Shown one piece after another: positions 15,881 through 24,473 of a stretch of 64,000 bases of DNA. Position 1 is the first letter of the stretch. Each line of letters opens with the position of its first letter. The stretch is from Phycisphaerae bacterium. GTDB lineage: Bacteria > Chloroflexota > Anaerolineae > 4572-78 > J111. The stretch lies in assembly GCA_028285035.1 (NCBI GenBank), contig JANQQF010000126.1, positions 124,001-188,000 on the forward strand, given 5' to 3'. A program made the translations under genes and the position numbers. Under the pieces are notes generated by a model, which was given only the letters and a program-made list of their open reading frames with translations, did not search any database and was not told where the DNA came from.

Positions 15881-16684
15881 ATGAACGAACAAGCGATAGA
15901 AAGATTAGCATTGAAAAATCCAGCCGAAGCGATCATAGAACGGGTGCAGCAGGACTTTAATATGGCCCCGATCATGGCTCGAACCGTGTTTGAGCAGATG
16001 CGGAGCTACTTTGAAAGCTACTACCAGTTGAAACAAGATACAGGCCAAATGACATATCTGGCCGTCAGCAGTGACAGCCCAGCCGGTCGGCCGTTAGCAC
16101 AGTGTCGCCGGATCGCGGTCAAACTTTCATTGTACAGCCCAGAGGACCTGGTGGCCCTCAAAGATGGGGTGGCCGCTTTACGCCAAGGCCGGTTGGTTCG
16201 CTTGAGCGAAGAAGCCTACGAACAAGGCGGCCTACTGAGCCACGAAGACTTGGCCTGTTTGTTGAGTAGTAGTCTGGCCACGATCAAACGAGATGTAAGC
16301 CAGTTACGTCAGCAAGGGCTCCAGGTGCCAACCCGAGGCCAGATCAAAGACATTGGCAAAGGGGTTAGTCACAAGACTCAAATCGTTCAAGATTATCTGA
16401 CCGGATATACCTCCTCCGAGATCGAATGGCGCCGCCGACATAGTGTCAGTGCCATCGGCCGGTACTGTCAAGATTTTTTGCGGATCGTTCGGCTCCGACA
16501 AAAACAACTCACAGTGGCTGACATTCGACGGATCACCGGCTTATCCGAAAGCTTGATCGGTGACTATTTAGCCCTTTATGATCAAGCCGGTCCTGACAAT
16601 GATCGCCTCCAATTACTTTTGGCTGAACCTCATCCGGCTACCGACATCCCAGCCGAGATTAAAAGGGGGGACTTGCTCCAGTGA
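15881..16684 (+). CDS. DUF1670-like helix-turn-helix protein A
   Basis: A 267-residue protein that I place, from memory of the family pattern, with DUF1670 (function unknown). An amino-terminal helical region is followed by a block shared with the downstream protein: GGLLSHEDLACLLSSSLATIKR, then VPTRGQIKDIGKGVSHKTQIV, then a YLTGYTSSEI helix. The C-terminal part contains two further helix-turn-helix-like segments (SAIGRYCQDF; ADIRRITGLSESLIGDYL), which suggests DNA binding. The ATG at 15881 has GGAGG 5 nt upstream; an in-frame ATG at 15842 lacks one. The stop overlaps the GTG start of the next gene by 4 bp, so the two are translationally coupled and likely act as a complex. Confidence 0.7.
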   Translation: MNEQAIERLALKNPAEAIIERVQQDFNMAPIMARTVFEQMRSYFESYYQLKQDTGQMTYLAVSSDSPAGRPLAQCRRIAVKLSLYSPEDLVALKDGVAALRQGRLVRLSEEAYEQGGLLSHEDLACLLSSSLATIKRDVSQLRQQGLQVPTRGQIKDIGKGVSHKTQIVQDYLTGYTSSEIEWRRRHSVSAIGRYCQDFLRIVRLRQKQLTVADIRRITGLSESLIGDYLALYDQAGPDNDRLQLLLAEPHPATDIPAEIKRGDLLQ

Positions 16685-17469
16685 AAGAAAAGACCAGTAC
16701 TCCTCAAAGTCGTTGGGCGAAACGGTCGCTCAAACAACAACTGCTCTACAAATTCATCAATGACTATGGCTACGAACGGGGTCCCGTCGTTGCCGCCGCC
16801 ATCGTTGATGATATTCTGGCCCAGATTGATCAACTCTACAGTGACCGCCTGCCACCCCGTCATATCAACTGGCCCGCTGTCCCGGTTCACAATGGCTCAA
16901 AAGGTAAATCTCCCGACATCCATCAGTTAGTCAATGTCCAACTCCAAATGGTTACCGATCAGGAGGTTGCCATCCTCAATGACCAGAAACTGTTGGGCCA
17001 ACAAGCTGCCAAACGGACCTTCAATCAACATCGTTTTGCCCGTTGGTGTCACGATGCTTTTGCTCAAGGGGCTGTCTTGACTTTGTTCGACCTCAGCCTC
17101 CTTAGTGGCTTAGGTGAAGGTCAAGTCGGCTATCTCTTACGTCAATATCAGGATCAACACCAGATTACACTCCCACTTCGGGGCACCGTTCACGATATTG
17201 GACCCGCTGTCTCTCACAAAGCTGAGGTCGTTCGTCGTTTCTTGCGTGGTCAATCTCCTGCTTCCATTGCTCGTGATCTCAATCATACTCAACGGGCTGT
17301 TGACACTTATATCAAAGACTATGAAGTCACTCGTAAATTGGTTCAAAAATTTCCCATCGGCGACATTCCTGCTTTATCTCGTCGTTCCGCTTCTCTTGTC
17401 AAACAACACCTCAAACTCATTCGTCAATTTGAACCTGATTTATCTTTTTTCCAACCTGAAGCTCATTAG
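16681..17469 (+). CDS. DUF1670-like helix-turn-helix protein B
   Basis: A 262-residue paralogue of the preceding protein. The shared block is GAVLTLFDLSLLSGLGEGQV, then LPLRGTVHDIGPAVSHKAEVV and RFLRGQSPASIARDLN, followed by a helix-turn-helix-like TQRAVDTYIKDYE. The family match to DUF1670 is from recall. No nuclease, transposase or ATPase motif can be seen. It begins with GTG inside the stop of gene A (sequence GTGA at 16681-16684). Codons in the last third are strikingly rich in T or C at the third position (long pyrimidine runs near 17340-17460), unlike the flanking genes, which suggests separate ancestry. Role unknown; DNA binding is inferred. Confidence 0.7.
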   Translation: MKEKTSTPQSRWAKRSLKQQLLYKFINDYGYERGPVVAAAIVDDILAQIDQLYSDRLPPRHINWPAVPVHNGSKGKSPDIHQLVNVQLQMVTDQEVAILNDQKLLGQQAAKRTFNQHRFARWCHDAFAQGAVLTLFDLSLLSGLGEGQVGYLLRQYQDQHQITLPLRGTVHDIGPAVSHKAEVVRRFLRGQSPASIARDLNHTQRAVDTYIKDYEVTRKLVQKFPIGDIPALSRRSASLVKQHLKLIRQFEPDLSFFQPEAH

Positions 17470-17601
17470 ACCTTATTTAGGAACGTAAATAATTTTTGTG
17501 AGTACCTTGAATTTTGACTCACGGATAAAAAAATACGGACAAGAGATTGAAATAAAATCATCCGTCCGCGAGATGGGGTGCTTTTTCGGTTTTAATAACA
17601 G

Positions 17602-18594
17602 TTAGTAGATTAAGACGATGCCCCCTAACGAAACTCCAGCCCCACTGCCTGCGAGCAATAGTTTATCTCCACGCTGTACCCGCTGTTGGGCCACCGCCTC
17701 ATACAGGGCCAGCGGAATCGAGGCTGCCACACAGTTGCCGATTTTGTCTAGCACAATCATCACCTGCTCATCAGGCCAGCCAAACTGACGCAGCATACGT
17801 AGGCCCAATAAACTGGCTTGGTGGGGGATGACCAATTGAATGTCTCCCAAACCAGTGGATAGGCCTGGCTGAAGCTTCTCCAAAAAATCTGACAGATAAC
17901 GTCGTGTCAATCTGAGCAGGTTGGGGCCATTCATATGAAAGAGGTTATCTGTGAGCTGGGTGGTCGAAGCGTTGGGGGGAAATTGAGATCCGCCACCCCG
18001 CACCTCAGCAAACTTGGCCCCTTCCGCGTATGTTTCCAGATGGATCGACTGAATAGCAGATGCCTCTCCTGCTGTAGCCAGTCGCACAATGGCTGCTCCC
18101 GCAGCATCGCCCAAAAGCGAGGCACTCTCCGGTTCGGCAAAATTCAGACCCTGCGAGACAATTTCAGCACTAACAATCAAAATGGTTTTATATCGTTGGC
18201 TGACTAATAAAGTGGCAGCCAGCTCAAGCGCGACAATAAAGCTCAAACAGGTTGCGTGGACCGAGTAGCACGGTACACCACTCACATCGGGTCCCAAGGC
18301 CTGCTGTAGTAGCGGTCCCCCGTCAGGAATTGCCTGGTCCTGAGTGCCAGAGGCGTTGATAATGAGGTCAATGTCGTTAAGCCCCAGCCCAGCCACCGCC
18401 AAGGCTTCTTGAGTTGCCTGTGCGGCCATAAATGCTTGGCTCTCATCTTCGACCCAACGACGTTCTTTTACGCCGGTTTTCGCCTCAATCCAGCCGGTGG
18501 GTAAGTTGCATAAGCTTTCGACCTCTTGATTGGTAACGATGCGATTTGGTAGATAGCGACCTAAGCCCACAATCTTGACTGGCAGGGGTGTCAT
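17602..18594 (-). CDS. 3-oxoacyl-ACP synthase III (FabH)-like protein
   Basis: A 330-residue thiolase-fold enzyme of the KAS III family, which condenses an acyl-CoA with malonyl-ACP or a related nucleophile. It opens with the typical VGLGRYLPNRIVTNQEVE and GWIEAKTGVKERRW. The catalytic Cys-His-Asn triad is intact in VHATCLSFIVAL, VIPHQASLLGL and KIGNCVAASIPLAL. Because no other fatty-acid genes are here and it ends an operon with a metallo-hydrolase and PNPOx-like protein, I regard a specialised acyl transfer as likelier than housekeeping FabH. Its ATG overlaps the TGA of the upstream MBL-fold gene (ATGA). Confidence 0.85.
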   Translation of the reverse strand: MTPLPVKIVGLGRYLPNRIVTNQEVESLCNLPTGWIEAKTGVKERRWVEDESQAFMAAQATQEALAVAGLGLNDIDLIINASGTQDQAIPDGGPLLQQALGPDVSGVPCYSVHATCLSFIVALELAATLLVSQRYKTILIVSAEIVSQGLNFAEPESASLLGDAAGAAIVRLATAGEASAIQSIHLETYAEGAKFAEVRGGGSQFPPNASTTQLTDNLFHMNGPNLLRLTRRYLSDFLEKLQPGLSTGLGDIQLVIPHQASLLGLRMLRQFGWPDEQVMIVLDKIGNCVAASIPLALYEAVAQQRVQRGDKLLLAGSGAGVSLGGIVLIY

Positions 18595-19451
18595 AATTGA
18601 CCCCTTGGGGATAAATTGTGGGTGTGTTGATATCGGGCATACGACTCTTGGCAGTGAGAAAGAATAATTTGTAGATTTGGCTGGTGCTGATGGAGGTGAT
18701 GCACTTTTCTCAGAGTAGCGCGAAAGGCTTTGGGGTCAGCCAAGATGAGCTTTGTAATCGAATGGGGCCAGCGCAATTCACGGTAAGCGGAGCTGGTCCA
18801 ACAGACATCAGCCGCGAGAAAAACCAGTTCCTCGACATCAGTCTGGACAAATAAACCCATTTGGCCAATTGCGTGTCCTGGTAGATCAACGGCCCAAACT
18901 GTTCTATCATTAAATACATCTATGCCTTGATCAAAGGGCGTAACATCAAATGGAATCGGCTGGTATTGTGTGTCGGAAAGAGGGGTCATTCGATCTTCAA
19001 AATCAGCAGGCAACAACCCAGGCAAATATCCAGCCAGTACAGCCTTAAAGCCACGCCGATTCCGAACCGCTTCATACGCTGCTTCCAAAAAAATAAATCG
19101 AGCGTTGGGAAAGTCTCGTAGACCTCCGATGTGGTCGGCGTGAAAATGAGAAATGATAATGGTTTGGATATCCTCAGCTACAATACCGAGCGCCTCAAGT
19201 TGAGCTTGAGCTGTATCGCGTGCCTCGACAAAAACTGGGGTGATTTTAGCATACAGACTGGCTGGAAATTGGCTTGTTTCGCTATAGAAACGATAACTAT
19301 AGCCGGTATCAAATAAAATGGGGCCAAGATCGGAATGCTCTAGTAGGGCAAAGCCCGCCGGAAAGGGGACTGATTGACGTTGTCCCCCTTTCATCACCAC
19401 AAATTCGGGGTGGGTGCAGTAGCCTGCGTTCAATAAGGTCAGCTTAATCAT
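18591..19451 (-). CDS. MBL-fold metallo-hydrolase (lactonase-like)
   Basis: A 286-residue metallo-beta-lactamase fold protein. The metal-binding HxHxDH motif is present as SHFHADHIGGL, with the third histidine in VDLPGHAIGQMGLFV, an aspartate in AADVCW and a late histidine in ILSHCQESY. The size and the opening DTGYSYRF resemble quorum-quenching N-acyl-homoserine lactonases and related hydrolases. It could hydrolyse an ester, thioester or lactone made by the coupled FabH-like enzyme, whose start overlaps its stop by 4 bp. Its own ATG overlaps the upstream stop (TAATG). The true substrate is unknown. Confidence 0.82.
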   Translation of the reverse strand: MIKLTLLNAGYCTHPEFVVMKGGQRQSVPFPAGFALLEHSDLGPILFDTGYSYRFYSETSQFPASLYAKITPVFVEARDTAQAQLEALGIVAEDIQTIIISHFHADHIGGLRDFPNARFIFLEAAYEAVRNRRGFKAVLAGYLPGLLPADFEDRMTPLSDTQYQPIPFDVTPFDQGIDVFNDRTVWAVDLPGHAIGQMGLFVQTDVEELVFLAADVCWTSSAYRELRWPHSITKLILADPKAFRATLRKVHHLHQHQPNLQIILSHCQESYARYQHTHNLSPRGQL

Positions 19452-20005
19452 TAATCCGCAGACTGTACAGGCAATCCGGTGGGCAAACCATCGATGCTGA
19501 CTTGGTTCTTTTCACGCCGATATGCCTCCATTCCACCCTCACCTTTTGTCTCGGCATATTTTCGTAGCGTAGGCCGTTCGCCCTTAAATTCATAGAAGGG
19601 GACGGCAAAGCCACATGATGTTTGAACCGACTCGATATCGAGGACGATAATTTGGCGAGTACCGGGGTAAAGTTCAAAATGGCTGGAATACTTTTCCCAA
19701 TCTGTGGAATTCTTGTGGATAACTCGACCTTTTCCATACAAGCGTAGGATCATTGGCTCAGTTGTATAACTGCAAAACATCATCGTCATTCGCCCGTTTT
19801 CGGTCAGATGCGCGGCTGTTTCATTGCCGCTGCCGGTGAGATCGAGATAGGCCACTTGGGTGCTGCTCAAACAGCGAAAGGTGTCCATCCCTTTTGGGGA
19901 AAGGTTGACCCGACCCGTCTCAGGGGCGGTGGCGGTAAAATACATCTTTTGTTCCAACATGAATGCTGTTAATCGATCATCCAACTCATTATAAAATTTT
20001 GCCAT
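19451..20005 (-). CDS. pyridoxamine 5'-phosphate oxidase-like (FMN-binding split barrel) protein
   Basis: A 184-residue protein of the PNPOx-like split-barrel superfamily. It shows the usual start MAKFYNELDDRLTAFMLEQ, the strand FTATAPETGRVNLSPKG, the AYLDLTGSGNETAAHL segment that commonly lines the flavin site, and ILRLYGKGRVIHK. Relatives with this length bind FMN or F420 and reduce or sense small molecules. It is co-transcribed with DUF983 (3 bp upstream) and the MBL-fold gene (1-base overlap). The reaction is not predictable from the sequence. Confidence 0.8.
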   Translation of the reverse strand: MAKFYNELDDRLTAFMLEQKMYFTATAPETGRVNLSPKGMDTFRCLSSTQVAYLDLTGSGNETAAHLTENGRMTMMFCSYTTEPMILRLYGKGRVIHKNSTDWEKYSSHFELYPGTRQIIVLDIESVQTSCGFAVPFYEFKGERPTLRKYAETKGEGGMEAYRREKNQVSIDGLPTGLPVQSAD

Positions 20006-20008
20006 TAG

Positions 20009-20422
20009 TTACTCCTCATCGTGACTGTGAAAAATTAGTAAATCAACCATTAGATACAATGCCTTGGCGTGACGAACAATCAACAAGGCGAAGATAAATG
20101 TTGGTAATAGGACGGCTGCCAATAAAAGTGGCGTTGATAATTGGTAGTTAAAAAAGAAAAATAACAACAATCCAATACCTACGACAGCCGCTGGGCCATA
20201 ATCAAAAGCCCATAAGGCCAACATATAATATCCCTCTTCCCGATCATACTCATACTTACAATGTGGGCAGCCGGGCAGCGTTTGGAACCAATCGTTCAAA
20301 CTACGCATCTCTCCGATTGGCTTGAATAGTGGGTGTAGCCCACAAACCGGACAACGCAGTCTCAAGCTACGCAGCAAATATGGAATAAGTTTACCTGATG
20401 TCTTTGAGGAACTACTCGTCAT
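20009..20422 (-). CDS. DUF983 membrane protein with zinc-ribbon cysteines
   Basis: A 137-residue protein with an amino-terminal cytoplasmic zinc-ribbon-like part (RCPVCG at about 24-29 and CPHCKYEYDREEGYY at about 52) followed by two hydrophobic helices. This is the DUF983 pattern, whose function is unknown; members occur near cytochrome oxidase or lipid genes in other bacteria. Here it lies between an HprK-like kinase gene (13 bp upstream) and a PNPOx-like gene (3 bp downstream) in a tight operon. Confidence 0.8.
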   Translation of the reverse strand: MTSSSSKTSGKLIPYLLRSLRLRCPVCGLHPLFKPIGEMRSLNDWFQTLPGCPHCKYEYDREEGYYMLALWAFDYGPAAVVGIGLLLFFFFNYQLSTPLLLAAVLLPTFIFALLIVRHAKALYLMVDLLIFHSHDEE

Positions 20423-20435
20423 TACTTACTCTCAA

Positions 20436-21290
20436 TCACCCTGTCTTATCATTTTCAGTCAAGGTTTTTCTAATCCAAGCCGTTGCTTCATTGATGTCGC
20501 TGTATACCAAACTATAAGCTGGAATGCGTTTTACAAAAGATGTTGCGATTTCCTGACCACGGTCAGCAAAAGTAGTAAAGTTTATCACACGAGGTAACAA
20601 ACGAAAAACCGCTCGCGCTTTGGAAAGTGGCTGTACTTGGAAAGTGGCTCTGGCTTCATAGCGGGGAAAGATCAGTAATCGCGCTGTGGTTGAGGCGATA
20701 ACTGCGTTTGGGCGAAATGCCTCGGCATCGACCCACATTGCTCCATTGAAGTATTGGATGTTTTTGGTTTGAGCCTCATTTCCCCATCGTTTCCAAACAA
20801 ATTCTGAGCCTGATTTTAGAACAATTGGGAATGGCAGGCCTTGAATGGTGGTATCGTCCGACCCAATAGCAATCATCTCATCTGTCAAGAAATCAAAGCC
20901 TGAGCCGAGAAGCCAAGCGGCTAATGTTGATTTTCCGCTGTCCGACGCGGCACACAGGATTACTCCCCGATCATCAAGGGCCACTCCCGCTGCGTGAAAC
21001 ACCAAGCGTTTGTTACAGGCAACGGTCAACTTGGCCATAATATCGTGAGTGATGTAAATGAATACAAAAAATGTTTCTGGAGCGATATGTACCAACTGAT
21101 CGTCACACCACACCTCCCATTGATTACTCGGAGCTTGAACTAGCCGATATTGAGCCACAACCGAGACATCGGCCTTGGATTTTGCAAGGCAATGACGGAA
21201 ATATTGTTCAAGCTGCTGTCGCAGGTTAGCATCATCACACCAAATTTGAACGATATTCTGACAAAAGTGAATTTGGACGGGATTAGTCAT
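20436..21290 (-). CDS. HPr kinase/phosphorylase-like P-loop kinase
   Basis: A 284-residue protein whose second half matches the catalytic domain of HPr serine kinase. The Walker A motif is AASDSGKSTLAAWLL (about residues 118-132), preceded by VFHAAGVALDDRGVIL and followed by LTDEMIAI, a Walker-B-like acidic strand. HPr(Ser) kinase phosphorylates a serine in a small protein. No HPr/PTS gene is present, so its substrate is different; HprK-like kinases of this size are found in peptide-modification clusters in other bacteria (established in general, not for this one). The gene upstream in the same operon encodes a small secreted protein, a candidate partner. Confidence in the fold is good; the substrate is open. 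Confidence 0.8.
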   Translation of the reverse strand: MTNPVQIHFCQNIVQIWCDDANLRQQLEQYFRHCLAKSKADVSVVAQYRLVQAPSNQWEVWCDDQLVHIAPETFFVFIYITHDIMAKLTVACNKRLVFHAAGVALDDRGVILCAASDSGKSTLAAWLLGSGFDFLTDEMIAIGSDDTTIQGLPFPIVLKSGSEFVWKRWGNEAQTKNIQYFNGAMWVDAEAFRPNAVIASTTARLLIFPRYEARATFQVQPLSKARAVFRLLPRVINFTTFADRGQEIATSFVKRIPAYSLVYSDINEATAWIRKTLTENDKTG

Positions 21291-21361
21291 TGTAATAAAA
21301 GAAAGCCCCCGTCCCTAGCGAATGGCACCAGAAATGGAGGCTTGATAGCAGCTCGATAAGA

Positions 21362-22081
21362 TTATCTGCGCTTTCTCAAATAAGAAGTCTTAACCGAATC
21401 CCCATAACAGCCGGGACCAACATAGTAGCCTGGGAAAAGGGAGCCGCCACCTGCAAGCGGAATTGTTGAGGGAAAGGTGGTGGAAATATAAAATGGCCAT
21501 AATCCTGTGCTGAATAGAGGCAATACAATCTCAATTTTTACCTTATTCTTCTTGATTTTAACTTTGGACACATAGTAAGAGAATGCGCCCAAATCTGCCC
21601 CTGATATGACAAAGGCCCAAATATCAGTATCATCTTTTAGCTTCGCACTGCTACCATACCCTGGAAGACTAAAAAATTTATACGTAATCTTGATTTTGAT
21701 CCCAATAACCCCCCAGGGTGACTTGATAACTTTGTACTTTCGTTTGATCTTCAACCAGGGGCGATCAAAAATCCAGTCATAGCCATAGTCAGTTGTGGAA
21801 CTGACCGAGGTTCCATTCTCGGCAACAACGATCCACCCATCCTGAATGGCATATTGAATATTGCTCGCATCTGTCCCTTCAATTTCAAACGCTTCGATTT
21901 CGTTGGTAAAGGGATATTGAGCGGGTGAAGTTTGAGCAAAGGCAGGCAGGGACCCTACTTCAAGGATCGGTGTTTCCCATTGATCTGGTAGCGTGGCCAA
22001 GGTCGTTGCGCCGCCTGTTGCCAAAATAGCTTTTAGAGCATCTCGACGGGAAAATAATTTGTTATCCTGTGGTGAATCCAT
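21362..22081 (-). CDS. Tat-like signal peptide protein of unknown function
   Basis: A 239-residue protein that I do not recognise beyond its leader. It begins with SRRDALKAILATGG, a twin-arginine type signal, then a segment WETPILEVGSLPAFAQTSP that resembles the long leaders of some exported proteins with the AFAQ cleavage motif. The mature part is beta-rich with repeated Lys-Ile-Lys strands and ends in a Cys/Gly/Ser-containing tail (GPGCYGDSVKTS) followed by a basic end. No enzymatic motif is seen. It heads the operon that continues 71 bp later with the HprK-like kinase, so it might be the kinase's substrate or cargo (inference). Confidence 0.6.
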   Translation of the reverse strand: MDSPQDNKLFSRRDALKAILATGGATTLATLPDQWETPILEVGSLPAFAQTSPAQYPFTNEIEAFEIEGTDASNIQYAIQDGWIVVAENGTSVSSTTDYGYDWIFDRPWLKIKRKYKVIKSPWGVIGIKIKITYKFFSLPGYGSSAKLKDDTDIWAFVISGADLGAFSYYVSKVKIKKNKVKIEIVLPLFSTGLWPFYISTTFPSTIPLAGGGSLFPGYYVGPGCYGDSVKTSYLRKRR

Positions 22082-22233
22082 GATGTCTCCTTTGCATCAA
22101 AAAATTAGTTGTTTGGGTTTATGGGGTTGAGTTAAGTGAGGGATGCGTGGCAAAAGTGGCAGAATTTTTTAACAACCCGCTCACGTAGTATAGTGGGGTT
22201 TCTTAACAGTGTCAATGCTTTTTGAGAAATCAT

Positions 22234-23997
22234 ATGCATCGCATTCCTTATTTACGTTGGAGCTTACTTACGATATGCTTGATCATGCTTTGCTATGGGA
22301 CAGTCTTGTCACTCCTCCCACAGTCCATTTTTTGGTCCATCGATGAAGGGGCCAAATATGTTCAGATGCATACCCTGCTCAATGAGGGACAAATACCCTA
22401 CCTTGGGCAACGCCTTGATCCCGACTATCATTTCTACCCCCAAACGCAAGTCTTTCCGCAACCTCAACCCGATAGCTCCCCTGAGTTTCACTGGGCAATC
22501 TGGTTTCCCCTTCTTTCCATAGCCCCCTATCAACTGTTTGGTGTGACAGGTATTTATCTCATCCCCTTGCTGAGTGGAATCGGCATTGCAATTATGAGTG
22601 GTTGGTTAGTTCATCACTCGATGCCCAAACTGGCCCCAATCACGATATTGATTGTAGCCTTGGCCAGCCCCATCTTTTTTTACAGTGTGCTCTTTTGGGA
22701 ACATACCTTGGCGGTCTTACTCGGATTGGGTTCCTTAGCTGTTGCCAGCAAACTTCAAAATGTTCAATCAATACCAACCCTTTTAATCAAAATCATAACA
22801 ATTTGTGGCTTTTTAATCGCAGCCATACTGCTGCGCTTCGAAATGATTATTTTCGCGTTTGCCCTAATCCTGGCGGCAGGCATAGCCGCAGTGTGGCATA
22901 TTCCGTCTATTTCGAATCGAGTTCGGCAATCGGGATGCAAACTGATAGTTTGTGGGGCTATCATTTTATTCTTATTATTTTTTTGCTTGGTTACCATTCC
23001 AACAGATCAATTGGTTGAAACGAATTTGATCAATCCCCGTTATGGTCTGTTGATAGAAACGGGGCAACGATATGCTACTAATCTCGATTTTTGGCGTGCA
23101 TTGCCCCAACATGTTCAAGCCGTTTGGATTAATGCGCAAGGTAAAATTGGGGCTGATGTTCCGTCTGGTGTAATGTGGCTAGGCTCGTTGAGTTTGCTTA
23201 TCAGTATCTTTGCGGCTTGGGGTAGCCCATCAAACCGTGGCTGGGCTATCACCCTGAGTGGCCTGCTGATGGGCGCTATCAGTTTCTACACCCTACTGCT
23301 TCCTGAGCGTTATGGCACCCTTCACAGTTTTTTTCTCCCCACCCCATACCTGATTTTTGTGCTCTCAATCGTTCCCTATCTTTTTCATACCAAACGGTTC
23401 TCAACCACGATGCTTGGCCTGACCACACTTGGTTATTTGATTTTTGGCAGCCTTGGTGTCGCGCTTCGACAAGCGGGTATTCTGGCGAACTTGGAGTGGG
23501 GCACGCGCTATTTATTGCTGCTCTATCCGATTGCTACCGTTTGCACCATAATTGGCATCGGTCATCTCTACTACCATTTGACGACTCGTTGGCAAAAGTA
23601 TGCGATCGGCTTTGTTTGTGGAGGATTATGTTTGTTGGGTGTTGGTTTTGAATTTCGTGGGCTACAGGAGGTGTATCAAACCAAGCTCAACTTCCAGCCT
23701 TACGCCCAAGCCTTTGAGGTCGTTGATCAGCCCCTCGTCACCGATCTCGTCTGGTTTCCTGCCCGCCTCGCTACCCACTTTGTCGAGCAGGAGATCTACA
23801 CCTTGCCCCAGCAACAGGAGTTACATCACTGGCTAAGTCAGGTCGAGGGACAAACCAACGCCTTCGTCTACGCTGGCTTCTTTCATCTCGATCCTAACTT
23901 TCTGGCGATCTCGCCTGTGCCAATTGAGGCCAAAGGTAGCGAGCAAGTGTATGGGATTACGTTTACGTTGTATGAGATTGGGGGGGATGGGGAGTAG
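22234..23997 (+). CDS. GT-C type polytopic membrane protein (glycosyltransferase-like)
   Basis: A 587-residue protein with about 12 hydrophobic helices and a hydrophilic extracytoplasmic tail of roughly 110 residues. The first loop carries FWSIDEGAKYVQM, an acidic-motif position equivalent to the catalytic Asp of GT-C/GT39-like transferases that use lipid-linked sugars. It probably transfers a sugar outside the membrane, but similarity is weak enough that the donor and acceptor are unknown. A TTG at 22222 extends the frame; I prefer the ATG at 22234, with a weak GAGA upstream. It is divergent from the operon at 17.6-22.1 kb. Confidence 0.65.
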   Translation: MHRIPYLRWSLLTICLIMLCYGTVLSLLPQSIFWSIDEGAKYVQMHTLLNEGQIPYLGQRLDPDYHFYPQTQVFPQPQPDSSPEFHWAIWFPLLSIAPYQLFGVTGIYLIPLLSGIGIAIMSGWLVHHSMPKLAPITILIVALASPIFFYSVLFWEHTLAVLLGLGSLAVASKLQNVQSIPTLLIKIITICGFLIAAILLRFEMIIFAFALILAAGIAAVWHIPSISNRVRQSGCKLIVCGAIILFLLFFCLVTIPTDQLVETNLINPRYGLLIETGQRYATNLDFWRALPQHVQAVWINAQGKIGADVPSGVMWLGSLSLLISIFAAWGSPSNRGWAITLSGLLMGAISFYTLLLPERYGTLHSFFLPTPYLIFVLSIVPYLFHTKRFSTTMLGLTTLGYLIFGSLGVALRQAGILANLEWGTRYLLLLYPIATVCTIIGIGHLYYHLTTRWQKYAIGFVCGGLCLLGVGFEFRGLQEVYQTKLNFQPYAQAFEVVDQPLVTDLVWFPARLATHFVEQEIYTLPQQQELHHWLSQVEGQTNAFVYAGFFHLDPNFLAISPVPIEAKGSEQVYGITFTLYEIGGDGE

Positions 23998-24017
23998 CTA
24001 CAAAAAATCGATGTGAT

Positions 24018-24308
24018 TTAAGCGGGGAGCTTGGATGGGATTTTCTTTTTCATTGCTTCGACAAAGGCCTGACTATCTTTGATTGATTGGTCAATTTCTT
24101 GCGGATTATCGAAATAGTAAGCCAACGCCGCATAAATTTCTGCTAATGACAAATCATAATCCGTCGCAATCTCGTCCGCACTCAACCCCATCCACTCGTG
24201 CCAAATGACAATATTTTGCACGGTAATCCGCCGACCCGCTATGCGCGGCTTTCCGCTAACGACGCCGGGGGTTATTTCGATGTAACGGTCTAATGGTTGA
24301 GTGGTCAT
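24018..24308 (-). CDS. DUF433 protein (antitoxin-like, partner toxin not seen)
   Basis: This 96-residue protein carries the full DUF433 signature: ITPGVVSGKPRIAGRRITVQN followed by the helix-turn-helix-like LSADEIATDYDLSLAEIYAALAYYFDN. DUF433 proteins are commonly the antitoxin-like half of a pair with a DUF5615 PIN-like protein encoded directly downstream. Here the gene ends 20 bp from the convergent membrane-protein gene, so there is no room for a partner; it is a solitary or relic unit. Confidence 0.85.
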   Translation of the reverse strand: MTTQPLDRYIEITPGVVSGKPRIAGRRITVQNIVIWHEWMGLSADEIATDYDLSLAEIYAALAYYFDNPQEIDQSIKDSQAFVEAMKKKIPSKLPA

Positions 24309-24473
24309 TTTTTCCAGTCCAATTCTAAAATTTCAGTTTGATCTAGTTTATTATACTCGATTTTTTTGTTTGTCGGAAGAGAGTTTGAATAATAGTGATT
24401 TATGAGATAATAATATGGGAGATGCGAGTAGGGGTGTATCACATACAACTAAAACACACACAATAGCTTTAAT

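Larger units (their letters stand above)
15828..17482 (+). mobile_element. possible uncharacterised mobile element carrying two DUF1670-like genes
   Basis: Two paralogous plus-strand genes are inserted between two minus-strand operons. Imperfect inverted repeats bound them: 15828-15847 (TCCTATAGGCTCAAATGAGC) and 17461-17482, whose complement begins TCCTAAATAAGG and ends AATGAGC; the right repeat overlaps the last codons of the second gene. Part of the left arm is itself palindromic, so the match may be partly coincidence. I see no target-site duplication. No DDE, tyrosine or serine recombinase motif is evident, so the call rests on the repeats, the inserted position and the pyrimidine-rich third-position codon use of the second gene, unlike its neighbours. 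Confidence 0.35.

Noticed and set aside
17114..17488. Alternative open frame inside the second DUF1670-like gene
   Set aside because: It is an out-of-frame shadow caused by the pyrimidine-rich codon pattern and has no ribosome-binding site or family pattern.
17510..17590. CGGAC/GTCCG pairing as a terminator between DUF1670 and FabH-like genes
   Set aside because: The loop is about 25 nt and the stem only 5 bp, with no T run in the right place.
24018..24308. Complete toxin-antitoxin pair
   Set aside because: Only the DUF433 half is present; no PIN-like gene fits beside it.
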